From positions 1 through 32,148 of the forward strand of contig JAMONV010000052.1 of NCBI GenBank assembly GCA_027066365.1: DNA of 32,148 bases, given 5' to 3'. Both the position numbers and the translations under genes were made by a program. Position 1 is the stretch's first letter. Each line of letters opens with the position of its first letter. Origin of the DNA: Flavobacteriales bacterium (GTDB lineage: Bacteria; Bacteroidota; Bacteroidia; Flavobacteriales; Flavobacteriaceae). Shown here piece after piece: positions 18,601-24,707 of the stretch. The notes under the pieces were generated by a model that saw nothing but the letters and a program-made list of their open reading frames with translations, made no database searches and was not told where the DNA came from.

Positions 18601-18700
18601 GCGTGTCATATATCTTTCTATAAAAAATCCCAAGCACGATTACCGGGATCAATACAAATTGAAAGACATTCCTTATCCGTGGGAAAAGGATAAAAAATGA
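15659..18700 (+). CDS. NagZ-like GH3 glycosidase fused to a serine beta-lactamase domain
   Basis: 1013 aa, exported: the signal peptide lies within MRRGFAGLSILFFSSILLAQ, and ATG 15683 is an alternative start. The N-terminal GH3 domain (about 35-390) has the NagZ signature KHFPGHGDT (216-224), then D227 and H229 of the DSH dyad, and the probable nucleophile D302 in IIMTDAMVM. A GH3 C-terminal-like alpha/beta region (about 400-600) follows. The last part (about 610-1000) is a class C beta-lactamase/PBP-like domain with S647-V-T-K650 as the SxxK motif and FGHQGFTGT near the end. This fusion is known in Bacteroidota; cleavage of GlcNAc-MurNAc peptides and acting on the peptide or on a beta-lactam are the likely roles, but the second activity is unproven. 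Its stop overlaps the next start (ATGA). Confidence 0.88.
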   Translation: MSPQKTRFMRRGFAGLSILFFSSILLAQQPDPFYLDSTAEAMVDRMYKAMTPEEKIGQLFMMRIPSEYTPENIRLVEHYLRDLHMGGMGYLKGHPTDHLQMNNYIQSHSKIPVILAIDAEWGLAMRLDSVIPYPWFMTLGAIRDDSLIYRIGRRMGRQLSSLGYGMNYSPDVDINTNPLNPIIGNRSFGEDKHNVAQKGYLIMKGMQDEKILTTAKHFPGHGDTSQDSHKTLPTVNFDSLRIDSVELYPYKYLIPRGLTGVMVAHLRIPALDYTGMPSTISKPVVDGILKKKLGFWGIIMTDAMVMKGVADYTSPEEADLKAFMAGNDIVLFSADPDKSFAYFLEAYRQGIITEERLAESVKKILRAKLWAGLFDYKPRPMSNVRLISTHEDTLLVNEAFEKAVTLIKNLNDFLPFVDLEKKTAYVALGDEKDRDSLFYTYLNKYQPVKKVSVNDTSDVKRLSVFDRVIIGVFKNTSNPWKPYKLSKRTKMLIEAVSRSKPTATIIFTSPYALLPWKEELPGEAVAVAYQNTEFTQRIVPQQIFGALPFLGKLPVSVNRKYRVNHGILTKKIGRLAYGYPEQEGMDSRILQRGVDSLMQIMLDTMAAPGGVVLAARNGRIVFLKAYGKHRYDGEIDTRTDDIFDLASVTKVISSTSSMMRIYDQGGFKLNDRLGDLLPYLKGSNKDTLDIISVLSHYARLKSWIPFYRQTYDTVSRNPLKVVPSSRYYRYKPEPGFDLIVAKNFYLISSYPDTIWQQIKDAPQYEERKYRYSGLPFLLWKKFMTEHYQTDLDIYVDSAFYRPMGAMSLTYNAWKKFSPARIVPSEIDVYWRHQELIGYVHDMAAAMLGGVSGNAGLFGNAEDLAKMMQMHLQGGFYGGRRYISDTTEQRFRTRHFAADSVRRGLGWDMPQFKGTVGPTFEEISPRSFGHQGFTGTMVWADPEENIVYVFLSNRTWPGFENKNNPGWYNNLLSELNIRSEVQRVIYLSIKNPKHDYRDQYKLKDIPYPWEKDKK

Positions 18701-20385
18701 AAAATAGAATTGTTTTTTTGAGAACGATTTTGATGGTTTGGTCGCTAGCGTTATACGGCCAGGCGGTTTATTATGTGTCGCCGTCGGGGGATGATGCGCA
18801 AGCGGGTGATTCGTTGCATCCTTGGCACTCGATTCAAACGGGACTGAATCGATTGGAGCAAGGGGATGTATTGGTTCTTTTGGGTGGAACTTACCGTGAA
18901 AAAATCAGCATTCCGCAAGATTCCGTCAGTTTACGGGCGGCAACGGGTGCACATGTTGTTTTGGATGCGTCGGGATTGATACAAACGGAACCGGTTATAG
19001 AGATTACAGGTAAATCGCATATTCGAATTTCGGGATTGGAAATTGCCAATAATATCATGAACGATGCCGTGGGTATACGTGTTTCCGGATCGGGTGAGGC
19101 GATTACGATTGAAAATTGCATAATTCACGATATTCATTTTTCGGCGGATCCGGACGCACAGGTGACCGAACAAACCAACGCGCAAGGTATTGTGGTTTAC
19201 GGGACGGAATCGCAGGCATACGAAAATATTGTTATCCGGAATTGTGAACTCTATCATTGTCGCTTGGGATACAGTGAAGGAATTGCTATAAACGGTAATG
19301 TGGACGGTTTTGAAATTTCCGGAAACCGGGTGCATGATTTGACCAATATCGGGATTGATGTAATTGGTTATGAAGGAACATGTCCCGATGTTCAATCGGA
19401 TTATGCCAGAAACGGGCGAATCGTTGATAATGAAGTTATCAATTGCAGGGCATCCTATGATACTTCGGCGGGAATTTATGTGGATGGTGGAGCCAATGTA
19501 TTGATCATGCGAAATTTATGCAAGGGGAACGGGTGGGGGATTGAGGTAGGATGCGAAAATCCGGGTCATGAATCCACGCAGATTGAAGTGCGTGATAATA
19601 TGATCATTGAAAATTCGGAAACCGGTGTTGCTTTAGGCGGCTATGATTATCCTTCGGGGTCGGGTAAGGTTACTCAAACGCGTATCGTTAATAATACTTT
19701 TTTGAATAATGATACTCAAAACACCGGGACGGGGTCGTTGTTTTTGACTTATTCGGAAGATTGCATTATCGAAAACAATATTTTTTATACGCAAAACGAC
19801 GATTTGCTATATGCGGAAGGGACGGCGGTAAATTTGATTTTGGATTATAATCTCTACTATGATGCCGATGGCGACGATACGGATAATGGTATTGATTTTT
19901 TCGGAACATCCTACGACGGTTTTTCCGATTTTCAATCACGGACGTCTTATGAAATACACGGGTTATATGCTAGCCCGCTGTGGCAAATCAACGTGGAAGG
20001 GATCCCGCATTTAACCGCTCAATCGCCTGCAGTGGATACCGGATCGGATAGTGTGGGTATTTTGACGGGAGAGACCGATTTTTTCGGAAACGAAAGGTTT
20101 TTTAACAATCATATTGACCGTGGTGCCGAAGAATACGGAGCGCCTGACGGTATTAAAAAAAGCTATCTGTCCTTGCCGGTATATCCCGTTCCTGCGGGTA
20201 ACGAGTTGCATATCGAATCGATGGAAACGGGTTTTTACCTCATTTTTTCATCGGACGGTCAACTCCTGAGGTCCGGTATGATTAAGTCGGGACGGGTGGA
20301 TACCGGTCGATTGTCAAAAGGAGTATATTTTTTGGTTGCGAAATCGGGAGAACGAATATTCCGTGCGAAGTTTATTAAAAAATAA
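18697..20385 (+). CDS. Secreted right-handed beta-helix protein with T9SS sorting domain
   Basis: 562 aa. Signal peptide to about residue 22 (WSLALYGQ). The mature start VYYVSPSGDDAQAGDSLHPW with a following GDVLVLLGGTYRE is the usual opening of parallel beta-helix (DUF1565/pectate-lyase-like) proteins. The middle (about 95-430) is built of short strand turns rich in N and G (IRISGLEIANN, ITIENCIIHD, IVIRNCELYH, FEISGNRVHDL, TRIVNNTFLNN, CIIENNIFY). The end (about 487-562) is a type A T9SS sorting domain: VYPVPAGNELHI ... GVYFLVAKSGERIFRAKFIKK. It is therefore secreted and probably surface-attached. It may bind or cut a polysaccharide; no catalytic triad can be named. The ATGA overlap with the GH3/beta-lactamase gene suggests translational coupling. 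Confidence 0.85.
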   Translation: MKNRIVFLRTILMVWSLALYGQAVYYVSPSGDDAQAGDSLHPWHSIQTGLNRLEQGDVLVLLGGTYREKISIPQDSVSLRAATGAHVVLDASGLIQTEPVIEITGKSHIRISGLEIANNIMNDAVGIRVSGSGEAITIENCIIHDIHFSADPDAQVTEQTNAQGIVVYGTESQAYENIVIRNCELYHCRLGYSEGIAINGNVDGFEISGNRVHDLTNIGIDVIGYEGTCPDVQSDYARNGRIVDNEVINCRASYDTSAGIYVDGGANVLIMRNLCKGNGWGIEVGCENPGHESTQIEVRDNMIIENSETGVALGGYDYPSGSGKVTQTRIVNNTFLNNDTQNTGTGSLFLTYSEDCIIENNIFYTQNDDLLYAEGTAVNLILDYNLYYDADGDDTDNGIDFFGTSYDGFSDFQSRTSYEIHGLYASPLWQINVEGIPHLTAQSPAVDTGSDSVGILTGETDFFGNERFFNNHIDRGAEEYGAPDGIKKSYLSLPVYPVPAGNELHIESMETGFYLIFSSDGQLLRSGMIKSGRVDTGRLSKGVYFLVAKSGERIFRAKFIKK

Positions 20386-20416
20386 ATCCGGCTCTTATGA
20401 ACCGGATTTAATTTTA
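20384..20416. terminator. Bidirectional terminator between convergent genes
   Basis: A perfect 8-bp stem (AAATCCGG / CCGGATTT) with a 10-nt loop starts inside the stop codon of the beta-helix gene. T-rich tails lie on both sides (plus: AATTTTAT; minus: ATTTTTTA), so it can end both this operon and the peptidase gene, which stops at 20432. Confidence 0.8.
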
Positions 20417-20431
20417 TGATTGTCAGGGATT

Positions 20432-21652
20432 TTAGAGTTTTTTGCGTAATTTTTCCGGTAAAGCGTTTTTGTTGATCATCAAACCGGTGGTTTTGAGTTT
20501 GAAGTAGGCGTAGGATACAAAGAAATATCCGCCCAGTTTGTTGCTATCTGCGGCCCAGGAATTTTTGACAATGAAATATTTGGTTCCGTTTTGGTCTTGG
20601 GCGATGCCTACGATATGCATTCCGTGATCATCGGTTGTAAGTTTGTTATCGAAATATTTTTGGCGTTCTTCTTGGGTTACTTTGGCTTGAGGAACGGGTT
20701 GCATGAATGCATTGGGAATTTTTTTGCCGTTGATTTCAAAGCTGAGTTCGGTGGATTTTTTATCTTTCACGGTTTCTAGGTTTTCGGGTAAGACGGCCAA
20801 TCCTTTTCTGTGTGAAAAACCTTTTTCGGAAACATCGCCCCCCCATGCCACGGAATAACCTTTTTTGAGTGCATGTTCCACCGCTTCTACGAGTTCGTCG
20901 ATAGGAACGTTGAAGGCTTGTTGCAGGCTCCAGTTGTCGGGCAATTCGAGAGTAAAATAAGTATAGAAAGGATGATGGGTGAAGGAAGTTAATTCCACGT
21001 AATCGTCGGGATTGATTCCGAGTGATTGGGCAAAAGAGTAGGGATTATAGGTTTTTCCCTTGTAAGTGAATTTAAAGTCTTTAACATTATCGGGAACTTG
21101 TCCGAGGTAAGCATCCACACTTTCCGTAAAGGCTTTTTTCCAAGCGGTGGTGAGGTGATGTTTTTGGGGTAATTTTTTGAGTGCATCCAATTCTCCTTTT
21201 AAAACGGCATATAATTCGCTGTGATTATGGTTTTTTTCTCCGTAATTTAGTCCGGGATACGCTTTTTCCGGTACCAATCCGTATCGCTCCATGACCCAAA
21301 AAAAGTCGTGAAATTCACCGCCTTGTCCGAAATTTAAATGTCCGTCCATACGAAGAAAATTTTCCGCTTTTCCTATATAAGCATTACGGGCAATCCACAT
21401 TTCCGAGAGATTATATGTTCCTTTGCCCATCCGGAGCAATTCGCTTTCGATAAAAGATACCGAGGAAAAAGCCCAACATGTCCCGGTATAGTTTTGGTCT
21501 TTGACGGGCGTAACTTTCACTTGTTTGATGATTTCAAACCGGTATTGACTGCCGGGATAATTGATGACGGTTTTGTCTTTGAAAGGGTATGATTGCGCCC
21601 ATGTTAAATTGATCAACAATCCTGTGAATAATAAAAAAAACGAATGTTTCAT
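20432..21652 (-). CDS. Exported C1 cysteine peptidase, bleomycin hydrolase/PepC-like
   Basis: 406 aa with a signal peptide ending about WAQ (residues 18-20), unlike cytoplasmic PepC. The papain-fold active site is Q53 (oxyanion hole) and C59 in VKDQNYTGTCWAFS, H343 in DDHGMHIVGI and N364 in VKNSWAAD. Aligned by eye, DHGMHIVGI matches the THAMVLTGV motif of PepC, so H343 is the likely catalytic His. The insert around 180-260 (about TFEYKGK ... NWSLQQAFNVPIDEL) also fits the bleomycin hydrolase branch. It probably acts as an aminopeptidase or endopeptidase in the periplasm or outside. It stands alone. Confidence 0.88.
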   Translation of the reverse strand: MKHSFFLLFTGLLINLTWAQSYPFKDKTVINYPGSQYRFEIIKQVKVTPVKDQNYTGTCWAFSSVSFIESELLRMGKGTYNLSEMWIARNAYIGKAENFLRMDGHLNFGQGGEFHDFFWVMERYGLVPEKAYPGLNYGEKNHNHSELYAVLKGELDALKKLPQKHHLTTAWKKAFTESVDAYLGQVPDNVKDFKFTYKGKTYNPYSFAQSLGINPDDYVELTSFTHHPFYTYFTLELPDNWSLQQAFNVPIDELVEAVEHALKKGYSVAWGGDVSEKGFSHRKGLAVLPENLETVKDKKSTELSFEINGKKIPNAFMQPVPQAKVTQEERQKYFDNKLTTDDHGMHIVGIAQDQNGTKYFIVKNSWAADSNKLGGYFFVSYAYFKLKTTGLMINKNALPEKLRKKL

Positions 21653-21675
21653 GATGTTTTAATTTTTAAACGTTT

Positions 21676-21683
21676 CAAAGTTA
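21676..21683 (-). promoter_or_regulatory. Candidate -7 box for the C1 peptidase gene
   Basis: TAACTTTG on the minus strand matches TAnnTTTG and ends 23 nt before the ATG. No suitably spaced TTG was seen. Confidence 0.4.
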
Positions 21684-21783
21684 GCAAAAAACAGGCTATT
21701 TTTTATTTGAATTCCCGGAATATTTAAAGGATTAAACAATTGGTTTGTCGACCGGGTTACCATGAGAGAAACGCTATAAAATT

Positions 21784-21807
21784 AAACCCCGGCGTTGACC
21801 GGGGTTT
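21784..21807 (-). terminator. Intrinsic terminator after the S74 protein gene
   Basis: A perfect 9-bp GC-rich stem (AAACCCCGG / CCGGGGTTT) with a 6-nt loop lies 21 nt past the S74 gene stop. On the minus strand it is followed by AATTTTAT. Confidence 0.78.
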
Positions 21808-21828
21808 ATTTGAAATGTTCGGCACCGA

Positions 21829-23541
21829 TTAATTTTGAAGTTTTTGTTCCAATTCTTTTATGCGTTGTTCCAGTTTTTCGATTGTTTTTTGCTGTTCTTG
21901 AATGGCGGCATTGAGAACCGGAATAATCATTTGATAATTGACACCCCATAAATCGGTTTGTTCATTGGCGGGTTTATGAACGGCTTCGGGTATCACTTGA
22001 TACAATTCTTGTGCGATATATCCGTATTCCGGTGCTGTTTGAGGCAGGATTTCAATGCCCCGGATTGTATCGTCTTTTTCGCCGCCGGTAATAAATCGGC
22101 TGCTATGATGCATGTAGCGAACCGGATGCAAGCGCTTGACCAGTTCCAAGGAATTTTTAATCCTGCGAATATCCGATTTAATACGATTATCGGAATAGGT
22201 TACCCAAGCATAGGCACGGGCCCGTCCTACGTCCAAGTCACTGTTGTTGGGCAGATTCAAGGCATAGGTATTACCGCCTCCGTTTATATTAATCTTCACA
22301 TTCTCATTAGCGGATCTGCCCATTAAAATACCTCCGCCGTCATAATTCAATAACAAATTACTCACTTGCGTTCCATTCCTCATTGCGTTGATCTCATTGT
22401 TATCCAATTCCAAATGGCTGCTACCCATTGAGCCGATTACCAAATCGGAGGTTTGGCTAGAGGAATTAACACCTCCGTCAAAAAGGTGAGGAATATGTAA
22501 TACTCCCTTGGGTAAGGTAATACCATGTAACCCCATATAACCGTATCCGGTAATTGTCACGGCTTCCACACGATTATCCCACCCGTCTTGCAATTTGGTA
22601 ATCACTTGAATGGCACGGGTATTGCTATTTATATCCGAACCTAAATAAAGTATTTCGTAACCGGGATCATTGTTTACATTATTCATTATATAAGATGCCG
22701 ACTCTCCACCGCCGATAGCCGTAATAGCTCCGGCTCCGATATAAATATTTTCACCGTAAATATTATTGGCATATTTTACTCGCACCCAAGTTCTGCCCGC
22801 ATCATTATTGGGTGTATAAAATCTTAATTCTTCACCGTGCCTAATAATCCCGTTGACGTCCAGCTTATATTGCGGATTGGTTTGGTGAATTCCTACGTTT
22901 CCGTTAGACAGCAATACCAATGAACTGTCACCGTCCATAAGAAAAACGGTTTTACCCTCGCTTATTGTATCCGAATGGGTTTTCTGGGAAATATAGAGGT
23001 TCCGTTCATCTTTGTGATAATAAATGCTACTACGAATGGTATCATCGATGCTAAAACGATATTCAATCATTGAAGCTACCGAACTATTACTGTTCATGTT
23101 GAGCTCGATATCCGGATCGTCGCTCTTGATTTCAAATGAAGTATGAGAACCGTTCGTATGGTTTTCCAGATATACGGTTCCGTCGGTGTGGATAAAAATT
23201 CCTTCGTCGTCGCCGTCATTGGAAATCCAATGTCCGTTGGTTTTAATGTTTTCCGTGGCAATGTGATTACCCAAATTGTCGGCCGAGGCTTTTACCCAAG
23301 CCGACCCGTCATAATAATAAAACGTATTATCGTCCGTCACGAAGACCAACAAGCCCGTTGCCGGAGAACCAATATTATTCCGCTCGGAGGCTGTCATCCG
23401 AGGAATTAATAAGCCCGACGTTGTGGACTTGATATCCAACATGGCCGAGGAATCGGGATTACTTCCATCGTTATTGATAGCGATTTGCGCTTGAATCCAA
23501 GGAGCATAAGCAAAAATCAACACAAAAATTATCTTCTTCAT
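21829..23541 (-). CDS. Exported tail-fibre-like protein with C-terminal S74 chaperone domain
   Basis: 570 aa. Signal peptide to about residue 18 (WIQAQ). It then shows AMLDIKSTTSGLLIPRMTASER (about 33-54), a motif common at the start of long Bacteroidota adhesin-like proteins, and NTFYYYDGSAWVKA. A repeat-poor beta-rich stalk follows. The C-terminal 120 residues are a peptidase S74 intramolecular chaperone: SDNRIKSDIRRI, the trimerising-domain block APEYGYIAQELYQVIPEAV, and a final coiled coil (EQQKTIEKLEQRIKELEQKL). By analogy with phage endosialidase, autocleavage would fall between S450 and D451. No phage genes lie nearby, so it is probably a trimeric secreted or surface fibre of host origin. 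Confidence 0.85.
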   Translation of the reverse strand: MKKIIFVLIFAYAPWIQAQIAINNDGSNPDSSAMLDIKSTTSGLLIPRMTASERNNIGSPATGLLVFVTDDNTFYYYDGSAWVKASADNLGNHIATENIKTNGHWISNDGDDEGIFIHTDGTVYLENHTNGSHTSFEIKSDDPDIELNMNSNSSVASMIEYRFSIDDTIRSSIYYHKDERNLYISQKTHSDTISEGKTVFLMDGDSSLVLLSNGNVGIHQTNPQYKLDVNGIIRHGEELRFYTPNNDAGRTWVRVKYANNIYGENIYIGAGAITAIGGGESASYIMNNVNNDPGYEILYLGSDINSNTRAIQVITKLQDGWDNRVEAVTITGYGYMGLHGITLPKGVLHIPHLFDGGVNSSSQTSDLVIGSMGSSHLELDNNEINAMRNGTQVSNLLLNYDGGGILMGRSANENVKININGGGNTYALNLPNNSDLDVGRARAYAWVTYSDNRIKSDIRRIKNSLELVKRLHPVRYMHHSSRFITGGEKDDTIRGIEILPQTAPEYGYIAQELYQVIPEAVHKPANEQTDLWGVNYQMIIPVLNAAIQEQQKTIEKLEQRIKELEQKLQN

Positions 23542-23560
23542 GGTAGTGTTTTTTATTATG

Positions 23561-23568
23561 CAAATATA
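23561..23568 (-). promoter_or_regulatory. Candidate -7 box for the S74 protein gene
   Basis: TATATTTG on the minus strand matches TAnnTTTG and ends 19 nt before the ATG. The upstream DNA is so AT-rich that a chance match is possible; no -33 TTG at the right distance. Confidence 0.35.
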
Positions 23569-24274
23569 TAAATTTCTGAATTAAATTAAGCTTATTTTTT
23601 ATTATATATTTGTTAGAAAAGTTAAAAAAGGAAATAAAAATTTGTTTATTCTCGTTTTTGGTTTGAATGTTTTTATTTTATAATTCGCCCCTTTTGGGGT
23701 TACGATTTTCCGTGTAAGTTCGTTAAATATTGCTATTTAAAAATAATGGCTGTTATTTGGTATTTATTGAATTAAACGTTTTATTCATACGTGAAAAGTA
23801 AGGAAAAAGAACCATCTACAGGGTTGCCAGGATAAATTCAAAACAAAATATACTTCCTGCCGGGAAATTCATTGCCAATAACCGGTCCGCATTTCCGCCC
23901 GGTCAACACGCCAAACCGCCTTAGGGGTATTTAGGGCCTGCCAATTTTTGTGCATATTATCAACATTACTGCGTATTCTTTAAATGAGTTATTTTATAAA
24001 CTAATTTTAATTCGTGATAATTCTTGTATTTCGTGGTTTTTATTACCGGATTTAGGTTTGGAATTTTACAATTGGGATCTTTCGGAAGGATGTTAGCGGC
24101 AGGTTTTTTTCGATTTTGAAAGAATAATTGTTATTTTTCATTTGTTTTTCAATATAAATGCATGTAAATAAATTATTCTTTGTTTCTTTTTTAAAAAAGT
24201 GTAGAGTGAAAATGCAATTTGTTGATAATCTTTCAGTTAGTATTTTGTTCTTTTGAAATTGAAAAAGAGTATAA
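23569..24274. other. Long AT-rich gene-free region with a GC-rich island
   Basis: About 700 nt without a believable gene; ORFs here show no family features and are low-complexity. A short CCCC/GGGG hairpin with a TTTT loop lies near 23688-23699. A notably GC-richer island (about 23858-23945) contains a 5-bp ACCGG/CCGGT stem and stands out from the flanking AT-rich sequence. I do not recognise an RNA family, IS end or riboswitch in it. Confidence 0.5.
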
Positions 24275-24295
24275 TTGTTTTGTATTTCAAAACAA
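24275..24295. repeat. Palindrome overlapping the tRNA promoter
   Basis: A perfect 8-bp inverted repeat (TTGTTTTG / CAAAACAA) with a 5-nt centre (TATTT). The -33 TTTG of the tRNA-Ala promoter (24279-24282) is inside the left arm. This placement is what an operator would have, but it could also be chance in AT-rich DNA. Confidence 0.6.
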
Positions 24296-24308
24296 ATGTC
24301 TATATTTG
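24279..24308 (+). promoter_or_regulatory. Promoter of tRNA-Ala, -33 TTTG and -7 TATATTTG
   Basis: TTTG (24279-24282), an 18-nt spacer, and TATATTTG (24301-24308) fit the Bacteroidota consensus in both elements and spacing. It is the best-formed promoter in the window. Transcription would begin near 24315, giving about 97 nt of leader before the tRNA. Confidence 0.65.
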
Positions 24309-24320
24309 CAATGCCAAAAG

Positions 24321-24344
24321 CGAGTATATAAACGAGTATATAAA
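24321..24344. repeat. Tandem 12-bp direct repeat in the tRNA leader
   Basis: CGAGTATATAAA occurs twice without a gap, just downstream of the predicted transcription start and ahead of the tRNA. It is followed by a further CG, so the register continues for two bases. Confidence 0.85.
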
Positions 24345-24411
24345 CGCAAAAACGGCGAAAATTGAAATAGCTAACTAATTGGTTGTGAATGGTTTGTAAA
24401 TCATAAAACAC

Positions 24412-24488
24412 GGGGCCGTAGCTCAGTTGGCTAGAGCGCTTGAATGGCATTCAAGAGGTCGTGGGTTCGACTCCCATCGGCTCCACCA
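24412..24488 (+). tRNA. tRNA-Ala, anticodon GGC
   Basis: A 77-nt cloverleaf with all arms. The acceptor stem GGGGCCG / CGGCTCC includes a G-U at the third pair, the alanine identity element. The D-arm is GCTC/GAGC, the anticodon stem CTTGA/TCAAG with loop ATGGCAT (anticodon GGC, reading GCC), and the T-arm GTGGG/CCCAT with TTCGACT. The 3' CCA is encoded. The gene stands alone, without other tRNAs in the window. Confidence 0.97.
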
Positions 24489-24490
24489 CA

Positions 24491-24525
24491 AGAAAGAGGG
24501 TTTTGAAGAGGCCTTCTTTTTTTTT
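24491..24525 (+). terminator. Terminator after tRNA-Ala
   Basis: AAAGAGGG pairs with CCTTCTTT (8 bp, one G-T wobble) around an 11-nt loop, followed by a T-run. It starts 3-5 nt past the tRNA. The tRNA transcript therefore probably ends before the LRR gene. Confidence 0.72.
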
Positions 24526-24707
24526 GCATGCTGAATTATCGCGGCGGTGGCCACAAAATTTTCAAATACATTCTTTAATGATAATTTATGTCCGGTTGGA
24601 TGACTCATAATGAGAGCATTCAAGCCAGCCGGAATTTTTAGGAAAAAATGCCCAAAATCATTGACAGGCTTTTCAAGCTAAAATATATTAAAATAAATTT
24701 CAAAATT

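Noticed and set aside
21829-23541. Prophage tail-fibre gene
   Set aside because: No other phage genes, attachment sites or integrase nearby; signal peptide and own terminator indicate a host gene.
23688-23699. Riboswitch or terminator at the CCCC-TTTT-GGGG hairpin
   Set aside because: Only four base pairs, no following T-run and no gene directly downstream on either strand to control.
24052-24450. Minus-strand ORF of 132 aa in the gene-free region
   Set aside because: Low-complexity sequence from AT-rich DNA, crosses the tRNA promoter and part of the tRNA, and shows no family motif.
24423-24623. Minus-strand ORF of 66 aa over the tRNA, ending SRWESNPRPLECHSSALAN
   Set aside because: It is the reverse complement of tRNA-Ala; this peptide is a well-known false translation of tRNA genes.
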